From: Acinetobacter equi | Lineage (GTDB): Bacteria > Pseudomonadota > Gammaproteobacteria > Pseudomonadales > Moraxellaceae | Assembly (NCBI RefSeq): GCF_001307195.1 | Contig: NZ_CP012808.1 | Coordinates: forward strand, 1,922,001-1,986,000 | Direction of reading: 5' to 3' | DNA length: 64,000 bases | Notes under the pieces: generated by a model | The model's input: the letters and a program-made list of their open reading frames with translations, nothing else | Database searches by the model: none | What the model was told of the DNA's origin: nothing | Made by a program: the position numbers and the translations under genes | Part shown: positions 7,129-15,822 of the stretch, piece by piece | Numbering within the stretch: position 1 is the first letter of the stretch | Layout: the number at the start of each line of letters is the position of its first letter

Positions 7129-7755
7129 ATGGATATTGCTAAACGTACACGAAGCTTAAGTCGTGAGAAAACAGATGCTACAAAAAAATCAATACTAGAT
7201 GCTGCTTTAACGTTATTTCTTGAAAATGGTTTTTCAAAAACAACTATTAGAGATATTTCAAGTTCTTCTAATTGTAGTGTTGGAACCATTTACCGTTATT
7301 TTTCAAGAAAAGAAGATATTTTTGAAGAAATAGCCCATATGATGATTAATGAAAGTCATATGGTTTTTCATGCTGGTATGTTAGCTAATAATCAAAATGT
7401 TTATGATTTTTTATTGAATCATTTTGATAAAGTCATTGATTCTTTTTCCACTTCTAGACGTGAAGGTATAGCTCAATTAATTTTAAGAGAAAGTCAACAT
7501 AATCCAGAATTAAGAAAAATTTATTTTAATGTGATGTTTTTGCCTTATACAACAGAATTAGAAAAATTAATTTCAATAGCCAGTGAAAGAAAAGAAATTA
7601 ACTTAATGTGCACTACTTTTGAGTTTACTTTACTGATCTTATCTCCAATATGGATGGCTATGATTTATAACAGTAATTTAAGTGAGGGAAATATTGTTCC
7701 TATTAAGAATCTTTTCAACTTAAATTTATATGTCCTATTTAATACAAAAAAATGA
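7129..7755 (+). CDS. TetR-family transcriptional regulator
   Basis: A 208-residue protein starting MDIAKRTRSLSREK; a TTG nine bases upstream is the alternative. Residues about 18-62 (SILDAALTLFLENGFSKTTI, ISSSSNCSVGTIYRYFSRKE) are a canonical TetR DNA-binding domain. The C-terminal ligand domain is divergent, so the ligand cannot be predicted. It is likely autoregulatory or acts on the 6886 gene through the palindrome at 6815. It reads alone, with no co-directional partner for 300 bp. Confidence 0.85.
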   Translation: MDIAKRTRSLSREKTDATKKSILDAALTLFLENGFSKTTIRDISSSSNCSVGTIYRYFSRKEDIFEEIAHMMINESHMVFHAGMLANNQNVYDFLLNHFDKVIDSFSTSRREGIAQLILRESQHNPELRKIYFNVMFLPYTTELEKLISIASERKEINLMCTTFEFTLLILSPIWMAMIYNSNLSEGNIVPIKNLFNLNLYVLFNTKK

Positions 7756-8069
7756 AAATTACCATCAAATTAACATAATACACCTTATACAAAATTTCAA
7801 TTATCTCATTTTTAAATTAAGGTAAGCTGAGTATGCAACTTATCTTTATAAAGTCATGCAGTTGGATGGCTTTAAGTAATCAAACCTTTACTACATGAGT
7901 AACGTTAGCTTTAGTATATGTAAAAGGATAAAGTAATTGTCGGTGATGTGTTGGTTTTGGTTGATGACTAAATGCTTTCATTTTAAACTAATTGAAAGAA
8001 GTGATGTACTCTATTTCTTTAAAACCATAAGTTAGAACAAATAAATATTAATTAAGTAAAGGAAAAGCA
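7756..8069. other. Intergenic region without recognisable genes
   Basis: 314 bp of AT-rich DNA. It contains only short open frames without ribosome-binding sites, and a weak AAGGAAAAG site serving the gene at 8070. No clear terminator follows the TetR gene. I see no repeat or RNA signature. Confidence 0.5.
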
Positions 8070-8612
8070 ATGTCAAAATCAGCTCTATTAGTTATTGATT
8101 TACAAAATGAATATCTACCTACGGGAAAATTACCATTGGTAAATATTGAACAAGTATCAGCTAATGCAGTGAAAGTAATTGCGAAGGCTCGTCAGGATGG
8201 TATTCAAATACTTCATGTTCAACATATTGCTAATGCTGAATCACCTATATTTGAACCTAATTCAAATGGTATTGAATTTCAGGATGCAGTTAAGCCACAA
8301 GAAGATGAAACTATTATTATCAAAAATAATATTAATGCATTCTTAAATACTTCTCTTAAAAAAGTTTTAGATACTAATAACATAATGGAAATTGTTGTAA
8401 TTGGTGCCATGAGCCATATGTGTATTGATGCTGTTGTTCGTGCTGCATCTGATTTTGGTTATAAAGTGACGGTAATCCATGATGCTTGTGCAACACTTGA
8501 CCTAGAGTTTAATGGTGTTAAAGTGCCTGCTGAACATGTACATGCAACATTAATGGCGGCTTTTGAATTTGCATATGCTCAGGTTATTTCAACTAAAGAT
8601 TATATTAATTAA
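8070..8612 (+). CDS. Isochorismatase-like cysteine hydrolase
   Basis: A 180-residue protein of the isochorismatase-like hydrolase family (nicotinamidase / N-carbamoylsarcosine amidase relatives). The catalytic triad is visible: Asp10 in LLVIDLQNEY, Lys in TIIIKNNINAF (about 86) and Cys in GAMSHMCIDAVVRAA (about 119), with the usual cis-peptide region just before the Cys. Substrate unknown; small amide or isochorismate-like compounds are family candidates. A good AAAGGAAAAG site precedes the ATG and a terminator follows at 8627. Confidence 0.85.
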   Translation: MSKSALLVIDLQNEYLPTGKLPLVNIEQVSANAVKVIAKARQDGIQILHVQHIANAESPIFEPNSNGIEFQDAVKPQEDETIIIKNNINAFLNTSLKKVLDTNNIMEIVVIGAMSHMCIDAVVRAASDFGYKVTVIHDACATLDLEFNGVKVPAEHVHATLMAAFEFAYAQVISTKDYIN

Positions 8613-8626
8613 AATCCTTCAATATT

Positions 8627-8655
8627 AGTCCTATTTTAGAGATAGGACTTCTTGT
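8627..8655 (+). terminator. Probable rho-independent terminator
   Basis: AGTCCTAT ... ATAGGACT stem with a short TTCTT tail, directly after the hydrolase gene. The weak T-run lowers confidence. Confidence 0.5.
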
Positions 8656-8835
8656 GATTCGGTGATGGTTTTATATATTAAGGCTCAAAAAAAGATCAGA
8701 GATCTTAAAAGAATTTAGAAGAAGACTAAACCTTGACACTAAACCTCACAAATACAGCAGAGTGTCCAATTTGGATACCTCAAGGTTCGAATATTATGAT
8801 TTTGTATAAGACTCATGGTATTAAATGGGGCGGAT

Positions 8836-9264
8836 TTATTTAATCCGCTTACCATTATTATTGATGATGATTTCACCATCCTCTTTGCTAAAAGCTTTTA
8901 GTTGAGATGCAGATAAAATATCTAAAACGAGTTCAGATGGTCTACAGAGTCTTATACCGATCTCAGTGACTACAAATGGACGATTAATTAAAGTTGGATA
9001 CTCAACCATAAAATTAATGAGTTGTTCATCGGTCCAATGAGGTTGATCTAATTTAAGCGTTTCGAAAGGCTCTACATTTTTACGAATGGCTTCACGTACG
9101 GAAAGACCTGCTTTTTCAATTAAATGAATCAGTTCAATTTTGCTTGGAGGATTAATAAGGTACTCAATAATTTCAGGTTCTTCTCCTGTATTTTGAATTA
9201 GAGCTAGTGTATTTCTTGATGTTCCGCAAGCTGGGTTGTGATAGATCTTAACTTTTGATGACAT
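8836..9264 (-). CDS. arsC: Arsenate reductase, glutaredoxin-linked type
   Basis: A 142-residue ArsC that reduces arsenate to arsenite with glutaredoxin/glutathione. The catalytic Cys lies in HNPACGTSRNTLALI (Cys14). The conserved anion-binding arginines are represented by NRPFVVTE and RLCRP (residues about 95-113). It is transcribed divergently from arsR-acr3-arsH, so detoxification and efflux are co-controlled from one 88-bp region. A GCGGATT...AATCCGC inverted repeat overlaps its stop codon and may terminate transcription. Confidence 0.92.
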   Translation of the reverse strand: MSSKVKIYHNPACGTSRNTLALIQNTGEEPEIIEYLINPPSKIELIHLIEKAGLSVREAIRKNVEPFETLKLDQPHWTDEQLINFMVEYPTLINRPFVVTEIGIRLCRPSELVLDILSASQLKAFSKEDGEIIINNNGKRIK

Positions 9265-9298
9265 TGGATAGACCTAGAGTTGAGTGTAGTGTTGCACT

Positions 9299-9336
9299 TA
9301 TATATGGATATGCGTATATTTGCAATACCATATATA
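9299..9336. promoter_or_regulatory. ArsR operator candidate in the divergent ars promoter
   Basis: A 9-bp inverted repeat TATATATGG (9299-9307) / CCATATATA (9328-9336) separated by 20 bp in the 88-bp arsC-arsR intergenic region. AT-rich dyads of this kind are where ArsR/SmtB proteins bind. It could control both directions. Confidence 0.55.
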
Positions 9337-9352
9337 TGAATGCAGGTAGATC

Positions 9353-9667
9353 ATGGACCAAGCAGATTTCTTTAAATGCCTATCTGACTCGACTCGTTTG
9401 GATATATTAAAAATAATTTTAGAAAGACATAACGTATGTGTTTGTGAAATCACAGAGATATTACAGCTGAGCCAACCTAAGATTTCTCGCCACTTAGCTT
9501 TACTTCGTAACCTTTTAATTGTGCTAGATGAACGTAAAGGGCAATGGGTATATTACCGTTTAAATCCCGATTTACCAGAGTGGGCAACTTCTATACTTAA
9601 TGTTTTAAAGGATGAGGTACTGAGCACACCTTCGAACAACTTATCTATCTCTATACAGTGCGAGTAG
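9353..9667 (+). CDS. arsR: Arsenite-responsive ArsR repressor
   Basis: A 104-residue winged-helix repressor of the ArsR/SmtB family. The arsenite-sensing Cys pair is in HNVCVCEI (about residues 30-34), at the DNA-recognition region, followed by [16 protein letters not shown]. It should release the ars promoters when As(III) or Sb(III) binds. First gene of arsR-acr3-arsH, five bases from the efflux gene. Confidence 0.9.
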   Translation: MDQADFFKCLSDSTRLDILKIILERHNVCVCEITEILQLSQPKISRHLALLRNLLIVLDERKGQWVYYRLNPDLPEWATSILNVLKDEVLSTPSNNLSISIQCE

Positions 9668-9671
9668 TCGA

Positions 9672-10712
9672 ATGTCTGTATCAAAGCTTTCATTTTTAGA
9701 TCGAAACTTAACCCTATGGATTTTTATTGCCATGGCATTAGGGGTAAGCATCGGTATATTTTTTCCTAAAGTATCGATCGCTTTAGATCAACTGAGTATA
9801 AATTCAGTAAATATTCCTATTGCGATAGGACTTATTTTGATGATGTATCCACCACTAGCTAAAGTAGACTATGCAACTTTGCCAAAAGTATTTGAGGATA
9901 AGCGTACTTTAACATTATCTCTTGTCCAAAACTGGCTTATAGCACCAAGTTTGATGTTTATTCTAGCCATCGTTTTTTTACATTCCTATCCGGAATATAT
10001 GACAGGGTTAATTTTAATTGGATTAGCCCGATGTATTGCTATGGTTTTGGTGTGGAATGAACTAGCTTGTGGTGATAATCAATATGTAGCAGCATTGGTT
10101 GCTTTTAATAGTGTTTTTCAAATTTTATTTTTTAGTAGTTATGCTTGGCTTTTTTTGACTTATTTGCCACCTTATTTTGGTGTAGAAGCACAAGTTATTG
10201 ATGTGGGATTTTGGACTATTACCCATGCTGTGCTTATTTATCTAGGAATTCCATTTTTACTTGGTTTTTTGACTCGATTAATTTTAGTTAGACAAAAAGG
10301 TTTAGATTGGTACCAAACTAACTTTATTCCTAAAGTTAGTCCGATTAGCCTAGTTGCTCTTTTATTTACTATTGTTGCAATGTTTAGCCTCAAAGGTGGT
10401 GAAGTAGTTAGCCTTCCTTTGGATGTAATTAGAATCGCTATACCTTTAATAATCTATTTTGTTGTGATGTTCTTTATTAGCTTCTTTATGAGTAAGTGGA
10501 TAGGAAATGATTATCCTAAGACAACAGCTATTTCTTTTACTGCAGCTGGAAATAATTTTGAACTAGCGCTTGCTGTTGCTATTGCTACTTTTGGATTGGC
10601 TTCACCAGTAGCATTTACTACGATTATTGGTCCTCTTGTTGAAGTACCTGTACTTATTGCTTTAGTGACAGTGTCATTATGGCTTAGAAAAAAAATTTAT
10701 AAAGAGGAGTGA
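9672..10712 (+). CDS. acr3: ACR3-family arsenite efflux permease
   Basis: A 346-residue inner-membrane protein with about ten membrane helices. The family's essential Cys is in [19 protein letters not shown] (about residues 112-130), and the second signature [20 protein letters not shown] is near residue 290. ACR3 proteins export As(III) using the proton-motive force. They differ from ArsB, which this is not. It lies between arsR and arsH with almost no gap, so it is co-transcribed with them. Confidence 0.92.
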   Translation: MSVSKLSFLDRNLTLWIFIAMALGVSIGIFFPKVSIALDQLSINSVNIPIAIGLILMMYPPLAKVDYATLPKVFEDKRTLTLSLVQNWLIAPSLMFILAIVFLHSYPEYMTGLILIGLARCIAMVLVWNELACGDNQYVAALVAFNSVFQILFFSSYAWLFLTYLPPYFGVEAQVIDVGFWTITHAVLIYLGIPFLLGFLTRLILVRQKGLDWYQTNFIPKVSPISLVALLFTIVAMFSLKGGEVVSLPLDVIRIAIPLIIYFVVMFFISFFMSKWIGNDYPKTTAISFTAAGNNFELALAVAIATFGLASPVAFTTIIGPLVEVPVLIALVTVSLWLRKKIYKEE

Positions 10713-10719
10713 ACTTTAA

Positions 10720-11424
10720 ATGCAATTACCTAATATTGATTTAAATCTTCTTGAACAACCTACGTTAGACAAAGTTCAAGCCAAAGAACTAGAACATCCA
10801 CCAAGAATATTACTTTTGTATGGTTCAAATCGTGAAAGGTCGTATAGCCGTTTAGCGATTCAGGAAGCGGGCAGAATTTTAGAATATTTGGGTGCAGAAG
10901 TTAAAATTTTCCATCCTAAAGGATTACCTCTTCCCGAGGATAGTGATATGGAACATCCTAAGGTAAAAGAGTTACATGAACTTTTAGCATGGTCTGAGGG
11001 GATGGTATGGTGTTCGCCTGAACGTCATGGTGCAATGAGCTCTATTCTTAAAGCTCAAATTGATTGGATTCCATTGGCAGCAGGTGCAATACGTGCAACA
11101 CAAGGTAAAACTTTGGCTGTAATGCAAGTTTGTGGTGGATCACAATCTTTTAATGTTGTGAATCAGTTAAGAATACTAGGACGATGGATGCGTATGATTA
11201 CGATCCCAAATCAGTCATCCGTCCCTAAAGCATTCTTAGAGTTTGAGGAGGATGGACGTATGAAGTCTTCTTCTTATTACAATAGGATTGTTGATGTTAT
11301 GGAGGAGCTTTACAAGTTTACTCTTCTCACAAGAGGGCAGTCAGGATATTTAACTAATCGTTACTCTGAACGTGTAGAAAGTGCTGAAGAACTTTCAAAG
11401 CGTGTAAACCAAAAGAGTCTTTAG
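10720..11424 (+). CDS. arsH: ArsH, NADPH-dependent FMN reductase / organoarsenical oxidase
   Basis: A 234-residue flavoprotein. The FMN-binding signature [15 protein letters not shown] (about residues 30-45) and the loop SPERHGAMS (about 88-97) are typical of ArsH, which oxidises trivalent organoarsenicals and reduces quinones. It starts seven bases after acr3 and is followed by the terminator at 11479, closing the operon. Confidence 0.9.
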   Translation: MQLPNIDLNLLEQPTLDKVQAKELEHPPRILLLYGSNRERSYSRLAIQEAGRILEYLGAEVKIFHPKGLPLPEDSDMEHPKVKELHELLAWSEGMVWCSPERHGAMSSILKAQIDWIPLAAGAIRATQGKTLAVMQVCGGSQSFNVVNQLRILGRWMRMITIPNQSSVPKAFLEFEEDGRMKSSSYYNRIVDVMEELYKFTLLTRGQSGYLTNRYSERVESAEELSKRVNQKSL

Positions 11425-11478
11425 ATAATCTTCTATGTGAAACCACCCAACAAACCTCAACACCATTTGATCCACAAT

Positions 11479-11507
11479 AGCCTTATCTCTGTGATAGGGC
11501 TTTTTTT
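11479..11507 (+). terminator. Rho-independent terminator of the ars operon
   Basis: AGCC(T)TATC-TCTGT-GATAGGGCT stem with TTTTTTT, 55 bp after arsH. Confidence 0.8.
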
Positions 11508-11509
11508 AT

Positions 11510-11650
11510 ATGACAAAACATGACTTAAGTAGTTTACGCGACGCAATTAATGATTGTCGTGATGCACAAGAAAAAGAATTACTTCAACAGCAATGGCTGG
11601 AGATACACCAGAAATTAGAAGAGAGACAGTTCTGGGATGATGAAAATTGA
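11510..11650 (+). CDS. Small hypothetical protein, probably prophage
   Basis: A 46-residue, highly charged helical protein (MTKHDLSSLRDAINDC ... ERQFWDDEN). Its ATG falls immediately after the U-run of the ars terminator, so it has no normal ribosome-binding site. It may be the 3' part of a gene cut by the insertion boundary. Style and position before the Q-like gene suggest phage origin. Confidence 0.4.
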   Translation: MTKHDLSSLRDAINDCRDAQEKELLQQQWLEIHQKLEERQFWDDEN

Positions 11651-11695
11651 GAATTGTGGTGGGCTCATTAAACTTAATAAGTGTGAGGGGATTAG

Positions 11696-12229
11696 ATGAA
11701 TATTGCAGTACAAGAAAGAACGACAAATTTGGAATGGTTAGGGCAGCAAATGAGAGCAAAAACTACAAACTATGAAACCACTCAAAAAGGTACCAACTTA
11801 AACCCTATAACATGGGAGGACCGTTGCGGAGCCATTGCATCAATTGAAGATAAGGCTACTAAGGCTTATTGTGAAATCCTAGTTTGGGGTGACTATCGAG
11901 ATACAACAATGGCATATAATACGTTGCATTGTTATTTAGCTACGGCACTGTATGAAGCTTTAGTAAAGGATGTTCAACGAGTAAGATTTGATCTGAAATC
12001 ATTCGCGCTCAAAGTTGCTAAGATGGCTTTGTTTTTTAAATTAAGGGGATTACAAGGCTTCACCGTACAGGACAAGCTTAAATTCTCAGGAATCATCGAA
12101 ATGAAAGCTGATACTTATCGCAGACATTATATTTATCTTGAAAATATGGTCGAAATTATGTTGTCAGATATGCAAGATGAGATTGATTACTATGTTGATA
12201 TTTACCGTAAAAATCTAAAAAAAGCTTAA
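11696..12229 (+). CDS. Prophage protein in the position of a Q-like late antiterminator
   Basis: A 177-residue protein (MNIAVQERTTNLEWLGQQM), preceded by GAGGGG. It is mainly helical with basic segments (RVRFDLKSFALKVAKM, YRKNLKKA), and no named domain is recognised by eye. Immediately after its stop lie a TTGACA/TAATAT promoter and, about 100 bp on, a terminator. This is the organisation Q-pR'-tR' of lambdoid phages. A late-gene regulator is therefore the best guess, from context only. Confidence 0.5.
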   Translation: MNIAVQERTTNLEWLGQQMRAKTTNYETTQKGTNLNPITWEDRCGAIASIEDKATKAYCEILVWGDYRDTTMAYNTLHCYLATALYEALVKDVQRVRFDLKSFALKVAKMALFFKLRGLQGFTVQDKLKFSGIIEMKADTYRRHYIYLENMVEIMLSDMQDEIDYYVDIYRKNLKKA

Positions 12230-12259
12230 TTGACAAAATAACGGCATATAAGGTAATAT
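12230..12259 (+). promoter_or_regulatory. Strong promoter, candidate phage late promoter (pR'-like)
   Basis: TTGACA (12230-12235), an 18-bp spacer and TAATAT (12254-12259), directly overlapping the end of the Q-like gene. A terminator follows at 12354. The promoter-then-terminator layout matches Q-dependent late promoters, but no Q binding site could be recognised. Confidence 0.6.
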
Positions 12260-12353
12260 TTTTATATTGTAGTCGTATTACAGTTTATCTGGGACGAATA
12301 TATTGTTTTGATGATTAAATATATAATCAATAAAAACACCTTCTCTACAAAAA

Positions 12354-12378
12354 GGCTCACCATTTGGTGGGCTTTTTT
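12354..12378 (+). terminator. Rho-independent terminator
   Basis: GCTCACCA-TT-TGGTGGGC stem followed by TTTTTTG. It lies about 95 bp downstream of the promoter at 12230 and before the gene at 12426. Confidence 0.75.
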
Positions 12379-12425
12379 GTTTTTGTGCTAAAGTGTTTGC
12401 ATTAATAAATTACTAGGTAAATAAA

Positions 12426-12644
12426 TTGAATATATGCATTGGCGGTGATTTGGATGGTCAAGTTTTTGACTTTGATAAAAAACGATTCAGTGCTAAGGAG
12501 ATTGATGAAAGCCATTCATCAACGTATTACAAGCAAAAATATATTATTGATAGTGATTTATTTTGTTTTTGGGTATTAGATAGTTTGGATTTGGGTGACG
12601 CGACTAAAAAGGTTGAGTTGTTGCTTAGAAAACCAAAATGTTGA
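12426..12644 (+). CDS. Small hypothetical protein, phage-like
   Basis: 72 residues starting at TTG with an AGGT ribosome-binding site (MNICIGGDLDGQVFDFD...). It is soluble and acidic in the centre, with a basic C-terminus. The IGGDLDGQ opening is of a kind I associate with small Acinetobacter prophage proteins, but no function is known. It sits just upstream of the first tRNA. Confidence 0.5.
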   Translation: MNICIGGDLDGQVFDFDKKRFSAKEIDESHSSTYYKQKYIIDSDLFCFWVLDSLDLGDATKKVELLLRKPKC

Positions 12645-12758
12645 ATAAAAGATTCACTTATTAGTTGGCTTTTTTGTTGCTGAGTTAGATTAATATTTAA
12701 TTAATTTAAATAAAGTTTGCTTTACTGAGCTTTACTACGTATAACGTATCTTCATTGA

Positions 12759-12835
<77 letters not shown>

Positions 12836-13220
12836 ATGAAAAAATTTAAATTTTACATATCTAAAATGGCACAACCTTTTAGGTATTTATAATTAAAAAA
12901 ATAATATATATTTTGTGGTCGAAATTTATAAATAATTAATGTGCGCTAACCTCACTGCCAACTTTAAGGTTGGTGGTTTTACACTGCATAGGTGTGTACC
13001 CATTTAATGAAAATTTAAATGGGTTTTTTTATGTTTTTATTTTATTGAAAAGTACTGTTAAATTTTATCTGAAAGTCTTTAAGAATAAACTTTTTGATGA
13101 AAATAAGTGGCTAATATTAAAGTAAAATTAAACTAATGTTTTTATTTGTTTTTTAAATGTATTGTTTTTGTTTTGTTTTAGAGATATAAGGTAATTATAA
13201 AAATAAACATTAGGGGAAAT
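12836..13220. other. Region after tRNA: possible short RNA, no gene
   Basis: No credible coding frame. It contains CCAAC-TTTAAG-GTTGG, an ACAC-TGCATAG-GTGT hairpin and the terminator at 12998. The two hairpins plus terminator (about 12940-13030) could be a small RNA or simply the end of the tRNA transcript. The remaining part up to 13220 is AT-rich with no visible feature. Confidence 0.35.
12998..13030 (+). terminator. Rho-independent terminator
   Basis: ACCCATTTAA-TGAAAA-TTTAAATGGGT stem followed by TTTTTT. It ends the tRNA-fMet (or small RNA) transcript. Confidence 0.75.
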
Positions 13221-13370
13221 ATGGGGAAAATTAATTATGCCTTTTGTTGTGGGTGTATTACTTTAGTAATATGTATATTTACGTTATTAGTGATCACTAA
13301 TATTCATCGAAATGAAAGTAAAAGTTACGATCAGAGAATAATATTTGAATTAAAGACTACAAAAAAATAG
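13221..13370 (+). CDS. Small single-pass membrane protein
   Basis: A 49-residue protein (MGKINYAFCCGCITLVICIF...). An AGGGGAAAT ribosome-binding site precedes the ATG. Residues about 7-28 form one hydrophobic helix with a Cys cluster, followed by a polar, basic C-terminus. Too small for family assignment; the ribosome site and downstream terminator (13434) support a real gene. Confidence 0.5.
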   Translation: MGKINYAFCCGCITLVICIFTLLVITNIHRNESKSYDQRIIFELKTTKK

Positions 13371-13433
13371 TTTTATAGGGGTTAAATTTTACATAGCTAT
13401 CTATTTATTAGAATGGCTCAACTAAGCAAAAAC

Positions 13434-13466
13434 CCCACCGATAAGATAATTATTTGGTGGGTTTAT
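13434..13466 (+). terminator. Probable rho-independent terminator
   Basis: CCCACC ... GGTGGG with a 16-nt loop and a weak T-rich tail, following the small membrane gene. Confidence 0.5.
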
Positions 13467-13510
13467 ATTTAGATGGACTGTACTAATTGGTTTTTTAATA
13501 AATATTTAAA

Positions 13511-13861
13511 ATGTATTTTTTAACTATTTACAGTAGTATGCTTTTAATACTTTCTGGTAAATTAATTATGCCCACAACATATAAATATTTATATACTTAT
13601 TTTGGGATATTTGGATCATTGCCAACACATAAAATATTTTTAAATTTAAAAGATAGTAATAAGTCAAAATTTATCTTTGCAGATAATACATTTATTTATG
13701 GTATTGTTTCTGATTGGGTTATTAGAAACTCAGATTTCGATACGAGAGCATCAACATGGGATGAAGAAAAAAAATATTTTATAGATAATGAAACAAGATT
13801 ATTGAATAAGTATAGGAAATCACATCCTTTATTTAAAACTGAAGCAGTTAATAATATTTAA
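13511..13861 (+). CDS. Hypothetical protein with N-terminal hydrophobic segment
   Basis: 116 residues if started at the first ATG (MYFLTIYSSMLLILSGKLIM, a possible signal or anchor). An internal ATG at 13568 (MPTTYKYLYTYF) is an alternative. The rest is aromatic and polar (FADNTFIYGIVSDWVIR...). No ribosome-binding site is convincing and no family is recognised. Confidence 0.4.
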   Translation: MYFLTIYSSMLLILSGKLIMPTTYKYLYTYFGIFGSLPTHKIFLNLKDSNKSKFIFADNTFIYGIVSDWVIRNSDFDTRASTWDEEKKYFIDNETRLLNKYRKSHPLFKTEAVNNI

Positions 13862-14023
13862 ATTAGGTTTAGATTGAAAAGGGTGCTATAGTGGCTTTGA
13901 TCGAATCCGTAGGCGAAACGGAAGTGTTTGAGTTGTTCTTGGAATTGCGTATTCCCTTTAGTAAATTTATTTTATGAATTCAAGCAGTTAACGCAGAGCA
14001 TGATATCGCTACATGCCGATCTT

Positions 14024-14051
14024 AAAAAGTCCACGGCTTTGTGGACTTTTT
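14024..14051. terminator. Bidirectional hairpin terminator inside the leader region
   Basis: AAAAAGTCCAC-GGCTTT-GTGGACTTTTT, a perfect 11-bp stem with A-run and T-run on either side. It lies between a TATAGT promoter-like element (about 13893) and the structured leader of the 14209 gene. It either ends an upstream short RNA or attenuates the gene. Confidence 0.75.
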
Positions 14052-14056
14052 AACTA

Positions 14057-14208
14057 TTAAAGCACAGTGCTTTTTAAATACATTGCTAATGTAAAATGTA
14101 AATTTTAATTGTAGGCAAAGCCTCTTCTATCAGATTTTAAATCCTCTCTATCTAATCTTTGTAGTTAATATTACGTGGTTTTACAAAAGCTCAATGAAAT
14201 GAGTTAAA
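14057..14208 (+). promoter_or_regulatory. Conserved structured mRNA leader, copy A
   Basis: About 150 nt that align closely with the leader of the paralogous gene at 25290. Shared elements in order: an AAAGCA...TGCTTT stem, ATTGCTAATGTAAAATGTAA, a short AGGC-loop-GCCT hairpin whose loop differs between copies (AAA here, GTGA there), GTTTTACAAAAG, and CTCA-ATGAAA-TGAG, which places the ribosome-binding GAG in a stem just before the ATG. Conservation of stems with loop changes suggests a functional RNA. Confidence 0.6.
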
Positions 14209-14427
14209 ATGAATATATCAAATGGCTGGATGAATGCCTCTGCTGTAAATGGCGATCAAATACGTGTAAAAGTGATTCCTTTTATGCGTCAACAAAATAA
14301 TATGCTTGGAATAACTTGGGTTGAAGTAAGTAAGCAAATAGAGTTTGAAACTGGGGAAATTTTTTCATTAAATTTAGATGGAAAATCTTTTTATACAGGT
14401 CTAAATAAATTATATAAATTAGTTTGA
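14209..14427 (+). CDS. Small conserved protein, paralogue of 25290 gene (copy A)
   Basis: A 72-residue protein (MNISNGWMNASAVNGDQIRV). About 62 of 72 residues are identical to the product of 25290-25511. It has no membrane segment, and the alternating pattern (QIRVKVIPFMRQ, WVEVSKQIEFE) suggests a small beta-barrel or beta-sheet fold. The second copy is next to a cold-shock gene, so a stress or temperature role is possible, but this is inference. Its stop overlaps the TTG start of the acyltransferase gene. Confidence 0.65.
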   Translation: MNISNGWMNASAVNGDQIRVKVIPFMRQQNNMLGITWVEVSKQIEFETGEIFSLNLDGKSFYTGLNKLYKLV

Positions 14428-15377
14428 GAAAAAAACGTTTAATGCTTGATCATCATCAGAATAAATCTGGAAAATTTCAATGGGCTTTTTTACTCCCTAA
14501 ATATTGGACTACTTGGTTTTTATTACCTTTTATTTTTATATTGGCAGTTTTACCATGGTTCATTCAGTGGCGTATAGCTAAATTATTAGTTAATCCTGCA
14601 TGGAAATATTTAAAGCGTAGAAAAAACATTACCATTCGAAATATAGAAGTTTGTTTTTCTGATAAAAGTCCTGAAGAAATAGAAAAAGCAGGTAAAGATG
14701 TATTTTTTAATATGTTAATAGGCTTTTTTGAAGCGTTAAATGCGTGGTATAGCCCGAATTGGTTTAATAATAGGGTTAGTATTAAGGGGCTAGAACATAT
14801 TGAAGCAGTAAAAGATAAAGGAATTTTATTACTGAGTACTCATACAACTTTATTAGATGCTGGCGGTTATATTTCTAGTCTCTTTTTTGAATTGGATGTG
14901 GTATATAGACCACAAAATAACGCTTTTTTAGATTGGTTAATTTATTGTAGTAGAAAGAGAGTTTATAAAAATCAGATTTCTAAGAATGATATGAGGCAAT
15001 TGGTTAGAAGTCTAAAAGATGGTCGAGCTGTTTGGTATAGTCCTGATCAAGACTTTGGTTTAAAGCAAGGTGTCATGGCTCCATTTTTTGGTATTTATGC
15101 GGCTACGTTAACGGCACATAGACGTATTATGCAGATGTCTAATGCAGTTGCTATCCCTTTATATTTTTACAGAAAAGGGGATATTAGAAACCCTCATTAT
15201 CATATTTTGATAGAGCCAATACTGAATCAATTTCCGAGTAATGATGAAGTTTCTGATGCTATAAGAGTTAACAATATTCTTGAAAACCAGATCCGTATAG
15301 AACCTATGCAGTATATGTGGGTTCATCGTAGATTTAAAACGAGACCTGAAGGTTTTACATCAATTTATTTAAAATAA
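14424..15377 (+). CDS. Lipid A lauroyl/myristoyl acyltransferase (LpxL/HtrB family)
   Basis: A 317-residue inner-membrane acyltransferase that adds a secondary acyl chain to lipid A. A membrane helix is at about residues 30-48 (WFLLPFIFILAVLPWFIQW). The catalytic HxxxxD is in LLLSTHTTLLDAGGY (about 139-153), and the family signature WYSPDQDFG is near residue 205. The TTG start at 14424 overlaps the previous stop; ATG at 14442 (MLDHHQNKSG) is the alternative. Coupling to the small upstream gene places lipid A modification under the structured leader, which would suit temperature adaptation. Confidence 0.85.
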   Translation: MRKKRLMLDHHQNKSGKFQWAFLLPKYWTTWFLLPFIFILAVLPWFIQWRIAKLLVNPAWKYLKRRKNITIRNIEVCFSDKSPEEIEKAGKDVFFNMLIGFFEALNAWYSPNWFNNRVSIKGLEHIEAVKDKGILLLSTHTTLLDAGGYISSLFFELDVVYRPQNNAFLDWLIYCSRKRVYKNQISKNDMRQLVRSLKDGRAVWYSPDQDFGLKQGVMAPFFGIYAATLTAHRRIMQMSNAVAIPLYFYRKGDIRNPHYHILIEPILNQFPSNDEVSDAIRVNNILENQIRIEPMQYMWVHRRFKTRPEGFTSIYLK

Positions 15378-15477
15378 ATAGCATTCTTTTTTAGGCTGAT
15401 TCACGTAAATATAAATTTAATAATTAACTATTTCGTTACTGCTTTTAGTTATTATTAATTTATTGAATCTAAGCAGA

Positions 15478-15507
15478 GCTCTATCAGTATATCGATAGGG
15501 CTTTTTT
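15478..15507 (+). terminator. Rho-independent terminator
   Basis: GCTCTATC ... GATAGGGC stem with TTTTTT, about 100 bp after the acyltransferase gene. Confidence 0.75.
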
Positions 15508-15651
15508 ATTACTTAGGATTTGAAGGAGAAAATATATGGCGAACCTCACAAAACTTAATATTGCAGAAGCTATTCAATATGAATAGAAAAATAAAGCTTC
15601 ATATCCACTATATGAAACTTTATTTTTCTCCTAAATTAAATCAGTTATATC

Positions 15652-15822
15652 CTACTTTTTATTGGGTACATTGTGATCAGGTTGAACCCCCTTATCTTTT
15701 TGATCAACCTTAGGGGGTGATGGGGTATTTGGTTGAGGTGTATGTTCTTTCACTTGTTCGTTAGTTTGAGTGTTTGATTTTTGAAGACTGGCTTTATTTG
15801 AAAAATCTTTAAAATCTGACAT
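15652..15822 (-). CDS. Small Pro/Lys-rich hypothetical protein
   Basis: A 56-residue protein (MSDFKDFSNKASLQKSNTQT...) that is hydrophilic, Pro-, Gln- and Lys-rich and probably disordered. An AAG-rich site precedes the ATG. No signal or membrane segment and no family recognised. It lies alone on the minus strand between the acyltransferase and the tail module. Confidence 0.5.
   Translation of the reverse strand: MSDFKDFSNKASLQKSNTQTNEQVKEHTPQPNTPSPPKVDQKDKGVQPDHNVPNKK

Noticed and set aside
15536-15586. 16-codon frame MANLTKLNIAEAIQYE
   Set aside because: Too short and not followed by a compatible frame; it may be a fragment of a phage gene start, but there is not enough to support a feature.
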